Shown: positions 55,601 to 64,000 of the stretch, piece after piece
Layout: every line of letters starts with the position of its first letter
Position numbering within the stretch: position 1 is the first letter of the stretch
From: Nematostella vectensis
Taxonomy: Eukaryota > Cnidaria > Anthozoa > Actiniaria > Edwardsiidae
Length of the DNA stretch: 64,000 nt
Direction of reading: 5' to 3'
Assembly: GCF_932526225.1 (NCBI RefSeq)
Contig: NC_064039.1
Span: 11,364,139-11,428,138 of the forward strand
Made by a program: the position numbers and the translations under genes
Notes under the pieces: model-generated
Seen by the model: only the letters and a program-made list of their open reading frames with translations
Told to the model about the DNA's origin: nothing
Database searches by the model: none

Positions 55601-57878
55601 CCAAGCCCCGTCTGCATGGATCATAAAGTTCAAGCCCTGTGGACGATGTTAACTTGGCTTGGTCAAAGCGACCCTCCTCATCTCCCTATCTACGCGAAAG
55701 TTGGCAAAAGTATAGGAGATGCATGGAAAAGGAAACAGTTTATAATTGTAGGAATCATTGAGGCTGTCAATCGACGTTGCTATTTATCATAAACCCTTTT
55801 ACCCACCCGTCTGCGCATCTCATTACGAAGCTCTAGGATGTCGGTCAGGTTGTCCACAGCGCTCATTTCGGTCGTGCCCATGATGGCGATGACACTCACT
55901 ACAGGGATCCTGTTTGCCAGCTTGTCTTCCAAGAGGTGGCGGAGCCCTTGGCAATAGAAATTGATTTTAACAAATTATCTTCCCTTATTAGCTAAGAGTT
56001 TATAGTGGAGTTTTTTCCCTATAAGTAGTTCATGTCCCAACATTGTTTTCGCTAAAGAAGCAGAATACGTGGCAAATTATTTCATTTGACTGATTGCCGG
56101 AAAAATTCAATAGCAACAATAAATCAATGCGCGCTATAAAAAGGCAAATTGACATTCGCGTGGATTTGCTGCAATGAACGGTCCAATGCAAAGTACGATG
56201 GGGTTCTGAAAAATGCTTGCAAATCAACCAAGTCTATTGTTTGATGTTTAGAACGGCGTTTGCAATAGCCCCTTTACAGGGGTTTCATAGCTTGAGTAAA
56301 CGAGCGTCAAACAAGTCTAATCCACAGGCCTTATGGTTACGGTTCACGTTCACCCTTAAAATATTCGAAAATGTTTATCTGGAAAAAATGATTCGTTTAG
56401 GTTGTATCAGGGTACTGGAAACAAATAGACTGGATTTGCCTAAAGCACAAGATGTTCTAAGGTGCGAAAGTGTTGGAAATTAGAGAGCAAATATGGGATC
56501 TCATGACAAAAATGCGCTCATTTTTTAAAATATTGTTTTATTAACCTAATGTCATTCTCTCCAAAAGGCCGGAAATAGCTCAAATTTGCACACAGCAACT
56601 ATATGAAATAAAATAGCCCTTAAATAGAATACGATATGGATAAAATGAGACACCTTTTTGAAGATTGACATATGCTGATATAAATAAGATATATTGCGTT
56701 AATCTAGGCACGCTATTGAGGTACCAACCTAAAACCAACAGTATGGTTCTGCACATTTCGGCCCCTGACCCAAATTGAAAAATTTCCCTACGGAGAAAAA
56801 AAGCCATGGGTAGATGCTCAGTTCTATTACGAATTTTAGTATCTGCACTTTTTTTAATATTGCCAAAAATCGCGCATTTTATTTTTAGCGCGACAGGGTC
56901 GTGAAGGTGAACCGTAACCTTAAAGAAAAGGTGCTTCCCACGCGCCTTGCACACCTTTGACACACATCCGCGCGTTCTCATCCACGGGTATAGTGATCAG
57001 GTTGCCCTTCTTCATGCCGAGTATGGTGCAGCCTTTGTAGAGAGACACGTGGGCTGTGGTTGGCGCCAGTACGCACGGGTTCTGCTTCAAGCCATGGCGT
57101 GCGCAGAAGTTCTGGATACCTATGGCATCGTACCCATAGTTCGTCAGCACCTCCAGAAGATCGGACGACGTCATGCCACACATAGCGGATACCTAGAACA
57201 GTATCGTAATGTTTTAACATTAAAAGTGATCTTAACGAAAGCCTGTTACCTTTGGGAGAGATGGTACCCAGGATACCGTTATGCTGCACATGACGGACAA
57301 CCAACTGACATATTTTTTATTCAGCCTTTTTTCGCGCTTGAATGGGCAGTTAAGCAAAAAATCAGGGTTGCTGCCTTTTAAAACGTAAAATCAGCAAACA
57401 AGAGACACTCGTACAGTCTCGTTAAAAATAACAAGAAATATAAGGAAATATACTGAAAAATAATAAGTCCGGTCCCCCCTTTCATGAAACTTTTGCTTCG
57501 CCCCCCCCCCCCCTCTTTTTTAAACTTCTGGATACGCCCCTGCTTATCTAATTGAGCACACTGTCGACTAAATTATCTAAAATAATAAAACGTTTAAAAA
57601 GTTGAAAATTCCACAATATTTTTCTTCTCCCTCACCTTATCGGGCAAATCAAGAATGGTGTCCACGTCAAGGTTAAGCAGCTCCCAGGTAGTACAGTCCG
57701 TAATGGCCATGTACGCGTTCCTGTGTGGTAGAAAGACCTTGTAGCCCTTAGCTTTAGCTAGAACCTTTTCATTCCTGAGGGCATCGCACAAGCCAAGTGG
57801 ATAAAATTTGACATTACGAGCCGCCCACATCGCTTCTATATTAGCCACAGTGCCACCAGCAACAATATGACCCATTGC
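52617..57878 (-). pseudogene. Truncated tandem copy (copy B) of the decarboxylase gene
   Basis: Ten exons equivalent to copy A exons 5-14: 57878-57636, 57192-56955, 55946-55807, 55636-55262, 55119-54904, 54695-54450, 54171-54040, 53812-53516, 53232-53032 and 52831-52617. Exon lengths equal those of copy A in all but the last, and splice sites remain canonical. The PLP-lysine motif TIDPHKSGFCPYPGGA is intact. Lesions: the first four coding exons are absent; an in-frame TAG at 53,103-53,101 replaces the Tyr codon in SSRYFMY; the last exon has lost 25 bp near 52,800-52,815, shifting the frame. The duplicated unit begins in the splice-acceptor minisatellite (remnant at 57,879-57,925) and reaches about 300 bp beyond the stop. 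Low divergence suggests a recent origin. It could still be transcribed from a new start such as the ATG in its first exon, but the C-terminal ~130 residues would be lost. Confidence 0.88.
57425..57545 (+). mobile_element. MITE-like element, copy 3 of 3 (partial)
   Basis: Carries 'ataacaagaaatataaggaa', a C-run and 'aaacttctggatacgcccctg', matching the right two-thirds of the copy at 23,467-23,645. Its left end is missing. It lies in an intron of copy B and is absent from the equivalent intron of copy A. Confidence 0.7.
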
Positions 57879-57927
57879 CTGGAATAGAAAGGAATATGAC
57901 CCATTGAAAGGGGTATATGAGTTATTG

Positions 57928-58245
<318 letters not shown>

Positions 58246-58263
58246 CACTTGTGCACTTTCCCT

Positions 58264-58497
58264 GTCACCGCTCTACAGGCAAGACGTGTACTTCACCTGT
58301 CACCGCCCTACATGCAAGACGTGTACTTCACCTGTCACCGCCCTACATGCAAGACGTGTACTTCAGCTGTCACCGCCCTACATGCAAGACGTGTACTTCA
58401 CCTGTCACCGCCCTACATGCAAGACGTGTACTTCACCTGTCACCGCCCTTACATGCAAGACGTGTACTTTCCCTGTCACCGCCCTCACATGCAAGAC
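58264..58497 (+). repeat. 35-bp minisatellite within Penelope-derived sequence
   Basis: About six and a half copies of 'tgtcaccgccctacatgcaa' + 'gacgtgtacttcacc'. One frame encodes CHRPTCKTCTSPV, like the Cys-rich RPxCxTC stretch that precedes the GIY-YIG domain in Penelope elements. A 35-bp unit rotates through all three frames. Confidence 0.9.
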
Positions 58498-58559
58498 GTG
58501 CAATCATACTTAAGACACAGATTTACATGTACATCTAAGAGTCTATTAGACACAGATTT

Positions 58560-58870
58560 ACATGTACATCTAAGAATTTAGTCTATTTGATCACCTGTCG
58601 AGTATGCGGCAAACTCTACATCGGCGAGACCGAAATGTTACTTAGAGGACACCGCCACTCAGTAACAGCTAACAAAAGAACATACCCCTCTGGAAACGAA
58701 CTTCCTGTTGCCCAGCACTTCCTATAACCCGGACACACATTCTCAGATATGCTTGTATCAATCTGGACAGTGGAACACCAAAGCCCTCAGACAAGAAGGA
58801 GGCACGCGCATTCTTCAACCATAGAACACTTCAACTAAATGGGTTTAATACACCCTCTGTAGACGGGTAT
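58560..58870 (+). pseudogene. Penelope-like element, GIY-YIG endonuclease fragment
   Basis: The plus strand reads KNLVYLITCRVCGKLYIGET then EMLLRGHRHSVTANKRTYPS and GNELPVAQHFL before TAA. Sequence beyond the stop in shifted frames resembles the normal continuation (PGHTFSDMLVS, RRHAHS). VYLI-(x)-CGKLYIGET is the GIY-YIG signature of Penelope-like retroelements. No reverse transcriptase is present, so this is a 3' remnant. Confidence 0.85.
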
Positions 58871-58914
58871 ACCCCTCTTACTAATATATTATTAAATAAA
58901 ATTCATAGTGGATT

Positions 58915-59560
58915 TTTCAATGCCTCCTTACCGCATTTTAGGACTTCATTCAGAACATTTTCTGCACCCGGGGCCTTCCCCGATGTTAATTCGTCTATTG
59001 CTGTTGCTATTTCTTTTTCTGAGATTTGAAAGTCTTAAGGCCCAACGGTGTCGGCTGGCTGTTCTTTTGGGCTTTCTTCGCCAGACCGTTACCCCGGAGG
59101 CCGTGCGTTTAGTTCCTAAAATTATTTATGGAATTTACCTGCTTCTTCAATCTTAATTTTTTTCGTATCTTTATTTTTCCCGATATTCAATAGGTTCTTT
59201 ATTTGTTTCCAGGTATCTTTAGTTTCGTTGAAGTCTCTCGTGTAATGCACTGCGTGAGTCTGCCTGATCTGTGAGGCTTGTTTGCCCAGGGATCTGAGAT
59301 TTTCTTTTTCATTTCTGCATTCTCTGTCAAACCACTTTTTATTTCTGTCCATTTTGTCTGTTTTGTTTGCTTGGTACCGCAAGCCAGCGCATTCACATGG
59401 GTCTACTACTGCTTCTGTAAATAATTCCGTCATTTTATCCACGCACGCACTTTAAAGCCGCCGCACCTAACCTATTTTGCACTTCATCAGATTCAAGAGC
59501 TAATTTTAGATCTTTCTGGGTCTTCCCGTCCCAGCGAATTTTTCTAAATTCATTGAGTCC
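58915..59560 (-). pseudogene. LINE fragment, endonuclease-RT linker and start of RT
   Basis: The minus strand, in broken frames, carries DLKLALESDEVQNRLGAAA, KKWFDRECRNEKENLRSLGK, DTWKQIKNLLN and, nearest 58,930, EKEIATAIDELTSGKAPGA, which is the typical entry to a non-LTR reverse transcriptase. It is a different LINE from the element at 32-36 kb and is truncated before the catalytic motifs. Confidence 0.8.
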
Positions 59561-59599
59561 GTCATCACTCTCCTCTTTTTCTTTTGTACTTCGTATGTC

Positions 59600-60980
59600 T
59601 TAGTCTCAGTGCATAGGACAAGGAACAATGGTTCGTTAATTGAGGCTCGAGGAGATTGACAATGAAATAATTCGTGACAATGAAATGAACGTGTTGTGTC
59701 TTGCAGGGAGGGGGGGGGGGGGTGGGAAGGGGGGGGAAAATCCGAAAAAGTGGAACTACTTTTTTCCGGGGCGGAGGGGGAGGGAGGGAATACTCTAATA
59801 AAAATCTGACCGCCACCGAAAGAACAAAAGGGATTTTTTATGCCTTTTCAGTATCTCCACGAGACGTTTATTGTTGGATTTGGCTACATACCAGTGACAG
59901 CTTATACTTTATAGTTTTGTCTACAAGTAGAACGTATTGAGCAGTATTGAGAACCGAAAGCGGGCTTTCGGTCGTAGTTCGCACCCCATGCACCCCCCCC
60001 CCCCCCCCTGAGTACGGGCCTGTCTTGGCAATCGATAGATACTAGTGCTCGGGAATGGTCTCTCCTTTCACCCTCAAAACTGATCGGTTATTTCCTTAAT
60101 TTCTTCAATTGAAGCCAATGAAGCAATTACTGTGCAAGATTTTTGAGTCATTTCTTTAATATATGCTTAAAACAGCAATATTTTAGTTTTAATAGTTTAC
60201 ATATCATTGATATTTATATCTAACTGCAGATACCCCAGTCTCAAGCTCTTGATGCAAGCCACGTGATCGTCGTAGCTCCAAAATTCGCCGTAACCAAATA
60301 TTGTTCGGTATGTTAGCTGAAAGGCAATCGGGGCTCTCTCGGGAATGATTAGTAGATTAATAGATTATCAAAGATCTCGGTAGGCATTCGTAGCTCATGT
60401 AGCTCACTCGTAGCGCCCGTAGGTCACGGTGGCTCGTTTTAGCACCAGATCTTTGTATGACGTAATCAGTGACCGCTTTCTACGAAGCTCGTCCGAGCAC
60501 TTGCCGTGGTTATCTACAGCAGAAAAAAAAAACACTCTATCATGACTCTACATGATGACAGAAAAAAGCAATTGATCAGGACCCTTTGCGAAACAGCAAA
60601 AAAGAGCACTTGATGAAAAAAACCCTCCATGACTGAAGAAAAAAAAAACACTTGATCATAACACTTCATGATATTAATATTTGTGATGACCTAATAATTA
60701 TTGATTAGTGATCACCTTTTTATCGGCTATATTTTATTCGATCTTGATCCCATTCACCTCTCAAATTTTTTTTGTCGCTTGCTTCTTTATCTTATCGTGG
60801 CTTCATTTTTTTCTTAAGATCAACCCCAAAAAAGATTTACTGTTAGAGTTCACCAAGCGTTCAACACAAAGTACGCTCTTGCACTGCGTTTCTTTACATT
60901 TTCCCTTCCCTCTCTCGGATTCTTACTTTCGGTCCTTCTCTTTTGTTCTGCGTTACAAACAAGCACTCACCACCCCATTT
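59600..60980. other. Unassigned region with homopurine and homopyrimidine tracts
   Basis: Holds G-runs (59,706-59,740), a C-run (59,992-60,009), A-rich repeats 'aaaaaacactctatcatgac' and relatives (60,520-60,660), and no recognisable exon. Further exons of the lectin gene could lie here. Confidence 0.4.
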
Positions 60981-60982
60981 AC

Positions 60983-61204
60983 CTTTCCTGGCGAAGACCG
61001 CGACCTCGCACAGACTAAGATAGACATTGCCGTACATCTGCACCGACACGTACTGTCCGGGGAGGGGTGGGGTGCACTGGGAAGTCCACAGCTCCCCCAC
61101 GTGTGTACTAATCACGCGCGCTCCGCACATCGGGTTGGTCTTGAACTCCGCCGACATTCCCACGCGAATTTCGAAGTTGGACAATGCCTCGATCAGGGAT
61201 CCCT
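60983..61204 (-). CDS. F-type lectin (fucolectin) domain exon, partial gene
   Basis: A 222-bp exon bounded by TTTTTCAG on the 5' side and AAAG|GTAAATGG on the 3' side. It encodes SNFEIRVGMSAEF, NPMCGARV, QCTPPLPGQYVSVQMYGN and VYLSLCEVAVFA. The order IRVG - C - C-x(n)-G-x-YVSV - L-x-LCEV is the C-terminal half of the F-type lectin domain, a fucose-binding jelly-roll fold usually secreted and used in recognition or defence. The N-terminal half and the rest of the protein were not found nearby. A galactose-binding-like domain of another family is the main alternative. Confidence 0.65.
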
Positions 61205-61504
61205 CTGAAAAATGAGAGATGACGTGGCTATGAGAGGTTCTAATCACAGCGGTATTGATTGTGCTTATATTAGTATCAAGCATCTTCGCTGTCACCATCT
61301 TATCATCAGTATCACCAATACTTATCATAGCAGCAACACCATGATCATCAATGGCTTTTTTGGTCAACAACGACTTCATCATCAACATGATCATTATCAT
61401 TTACATCATCACATCACCATAATAGCCAACATTCTGAACGAAAACACCATTTACATGTGCTCACTTCAAATTGTCGGCCTCCAAACCCACACTTAGGTTA
61501 TCTA

Positions 61505-61682
61505 GAGCGTACACAGGGGGGTGCAGGGTGCGCGCACCCCCCTTGAAGGCCAAAATGTGAGTTATTAACAGTTTATTACTCATTAATTAAGAATCTTCAT
61601 ATACTGTACGATTTTTTTTTCCTGTGATACCTATGACACCCCCCCCCCCCCCCCCCTCGTCAGCCAATCCTGGGTACGCACA
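61505..61682 (+). mobile_element. MITE-like element bracketed by G and C runs, copy 2
   Basis: Begins 'gcgtacac', G-run, 'tgcagggtgcgcgcaccccc'; ends with a long C-run, 'cagccaatcctgggtacgc'. Same architecture and orientation as 36,655-36,826, with the middle ('cctgtgatacctatgaca' versus 'catatgatgcctatggc') clearly related. Confidence 0.75.
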
Positions 61683-62082
61683 GCGGCTACGGGCTACGGA
61701 ACTGATTATGCTTAATCAAAATAGATTTGATTGACGTTTGGCAGGGACGCCTAAAAAGATTAAACAAAAGAAAACAAAATTTTACTTTATTACACAAATT
61801 CACGTATTTTTTTTACAATTTTATAATTTTAATAGTCAGCGGGATATCATATTTGCGCATGCTTGAAATTCCCGCTCCCCAGCCATTGCATTCTGGGTCG
61901 TTAATGGCGCGCACCGAATTCAAGCAGTTCAAACTTGCTGCTATCGTCGAGGATAATTTCAATGTAATTTTCTAAATATACCTATATCAAAAGTGTTTGA
62001 CAATTACATAAAAGGGATCTTCCTTGGAGATTGATAAATACCCGGTCTGACGGCGAAGATACCAGTTCTTATTTAGCTTCAG

Positions 62083-63485
62083 GCGGCCTGTTTGGTAACA
62101 AGACGCAGACTGGGTTTGGCTCTGGCTTTGGAACCACACAGACCACTGGGACTGGCCTCTTTGGTGCTGCGGGCACCAATACAGCGACTGGACTGTTTGG
62201 TGGTGGCACTGTGACTGGCAGTATGTTTGGCCAGCCAGCCTCAGCAGTGTCCACTGGATTTGGCGGGTTTGGCTCAACGGCAGGCACAAACACTGGGGGA
62301 CTGTTTGGTAACACTGCAGCGTCTGGCACCACCACAGGAACTGGTCTGTTTGGTCAGACGCAGGGAGCGGCTTTTGGTGGTACCTCTACCTCTGGTTTTG
62401 GTACTTCAGGTATGAGAGGTCCAAAGTTGTGAATCTAGATAAGAGATCTATTGAAGTCCCCCTGTTGAGATTCTTAACACAGAATGTTCACAGCACTTTA
62501 GAGCCCCATTTCTCAAACTCTGAAGGGAATCTGAAATTTGTCCATGTTATCAGGGTAGAGTAAATCAGATATTAGGGACCTTAATCAAGGACGACAACGA
62601 CAGCTAGGACAACTCACTCGCTTGTGGCAATCAATTCAAATTTAATTGCAATGGAATAAGCAAAACATTTTAGTCAGAGACAAAAGAAAAAAATAAATTA
62701 AGGACATTATTTCTACAGTAGAGAAAGTAATTAGAGGAGTTTGAACTCTGAATCAAATTCCATTGTTTTCTGCTGTCAACATCCACGCTGCCATTGGCAT
62801 TGCTTAAGGTCCCTATTATAAATTGTCCCCAGTTTGACTTGGCTGTTTTTTTTATATCCCATTTGTTTTTACCATCCCCTAATACATGTTCAATAGGTAT
62901 GATAAGAGATAAGTCTTTGAGCTTGACATCCTTATTTCAAAAGACTAGGAATTAATTGTCACCCTTGTAGAGTCGCCCTGCATATGGCATTCTTAAACTG
63001 ATAATTCCATTGACTGGTACTGTCTATTTCAAAGAGATTGTAATGTAGTTGTGCATGAAGGTCACTTTTTCTTGTATGAATGCCTTGTTTTCCAGGGAGT
63101 CTCTTCAGTGCTCCACCCACAAGCACAACTGGTAGAAGTCTGTTTGGAGGAACTACAGGTGCCACTCAGAGCTCTTTATTTGGGGGTACTGGTACTGGAG
63201 CAACCACAGCATTTGGAGGTATGGAGACCATACATTACTTTGTCTTTGCAAAACTAGTAGCATAGGACTCTTGAAGGGGTAAAACAGGAACTAGGATTTG
63301 TCTTATTTAGAGTACTTGGGACAGGATTTGTTTTTAGTTAACAAGAACATTGGTGCCGCGGCTGGCAGTGTGTCACTCAGGCACTCTGCATTCCAGCTAA
63401 AATTGATTAGTTAACCTTCTGTTTTATAGGTTTTGGTGCAGCATCAACTGCTACAGGACAAGCGGGGACGCCTATTAAATTTTCT
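62083..63485 (+). CDS. NUP98: FG-repeat nucleoporin, NUP98-like, partial (3 exons)
   Basis: FG nucleoporins line the nuclear pore and form its permeability barrier. Exons 62083-62409, 63096-63218 and 63430-63485 join in phase (168 codons) with GT-AG introns. The protein is Gly/Thr/Ser-rich with GLFG and FG motifs: GGLFGNK, TGFGSGFGTTQ, TGLFGA, TGLFGGG, GGLFGNT, TGLFGQT, RSLFGGT, SSLFGGT, then GTPIKFS. GLFG motifs followed by GTxIKF match the NUP98 N-terminal region, where this sequence leads into the RAE1/GLEBS segment. The first coding exon and all exons after 63,485 were not located. Another GLFG nucleoporin is possible but the GT-IKF block favours NUP98(-NUP96). Confidence 0.8.
62410..63095. 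other. Nucleoporin intron, featureless
   Basis: AT-rich intron between the first two nucleoporin exons seen here. No repeat or RNA gene recognised. Confidence 0.6.
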
Positions 63486-63864
63486 GTGAGTTGACTAGTC
63501 TATTTCAAATGATGCACGATAGTTGATTTTATACAAAGCTTGACGATCATCCACTCTCACTCACTTTGATGCATGTCTTACAATGAGACAGAAAATGGTT
63601 TGTGGGGATGTTGATAGTGCTTTGAAATTAGTGTATGATTATAACCAACAAAACATCAATTTATTGCCAAGTCTAAGCATGTTAAAACTCAAAAGTAGTC
63701 TACGATAGTTGATGATAGGCTTACAAACGTATGTGATAGCTTCAACTACAATAAACTAAGCGATTAATTTAAAAAGGTCTTGGTTCTTAACCCTTATGTT
63801 TGGTTGCCTAAGTTTACTGTTTGTTAGGTGTACTTTTGAAGTCGAAATTGTCCTGCAAAGGTTG

Positions 63865-64000
63865 CAATGTTTTTGTATTATCCACTGACTGTACATCATA
63901 TCATCATGTCATTCCCGGCACAGACCAAATGGTCAAGAATGTTTGGTATTATCCACTGACTGTACATCATATCATCATGTCCTTCCGGCACGCACCAAAT
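63865..64000 (+). repeat. 71-bp direct tandem duplication at the right edge
   Basis: 'tattatccactgactgtaca' + 'tcatatcatcatgtc' + 'ttccggca...accaaat' occurs twice with a period of about 71 bp; the second copy runs to the window end, so more units may follow. Confidence 0.85.

Noticed and set aside
60708-61026. 166-codon plus-strand frame
   Set aside because: Hydrophobic low-complexity start and then antisense of the lectin exon; no support.
61890-61960. Possible first exon of the nucleoporin gene (MARTEFKQF)
   Set aside because: It does not resemble a nucleoporin N-terminus and has no convincing donor in the needed phase.

Overview
The window is animal nuclear DNA. Genes are split into many small exons with GT-AG introns, and it encodes metazoan proteins: an AMBRA1 autophagy scaffold, GOT1 of the Golgi, an FG nucleoporin of the NUP98 type and a DM-domain (DMRT) transcription factor. 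AT-rich sequence, compact genes, a heavy load of small inverted-repeat elements, and CR1/L2-like, Penelope-like and TTAA-type elements suggest an invertebrate, most likely an anthozoan cnidarian (sea anemone or coral). That assignment is inference from gene content and style.

Layout. 0.6-7.9 kb (+): eleven exons of a homocysteine S-methyltransferase whose 5' end lies outside the window. 8.7-11.7 kb (-): a three-exon DMRT gene with a Mutator-like element in its intron and a 2 kb foldback element just upstream. 16.0-18.4 kb (-): complete five-exon GOT1. 20.1-28.0 kb (+): AMBRA1, nine exons. 28.9-50.5 kb (-): a large gene for a group II PLP-dependent decarboxylase resembling bacterial tyrosine decarboxylase. 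Its 14 coding exons join in frame to 951 codons. It is inflated by a LINE, a TTAA element and a 1.6 kb minisatellite. 52.6-57.9 kb (-): a tandem duplicate of that gene lacking the first four exons and carrying a nonsense codon and a frameshifting deletion. 58-60 kb: (TA)n, a hammerhead-like motif, Penelope and LINE fragments. 61.0-61.2 kb (-): an exon of an F-type lectin domain. 62.1-63.5 kb (+): three exons of an FG-repeat nucleoporin, probably NUP98.

The genes are unrelated housekeeping or regulatory loci, not an operon-like system. The most unusual theme is that several minisatellites are built from exon-intron junctions of the genes they sit in: the AMBRA1 5' splice site at 25.6-26.0 kb, a decarboxylase 3' splice site at 42.7-44.3 kb and a decarboxylase 5' splice site at 39.8-40.1 kb. 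Each array repeats a splice site many times beside the authentic one. The decarboxylase duplication also supplies an empty-site comparison for a transposon insertion. Exon borders were read by eye from splice consensus, reading phase and family similarity. No searches were run.
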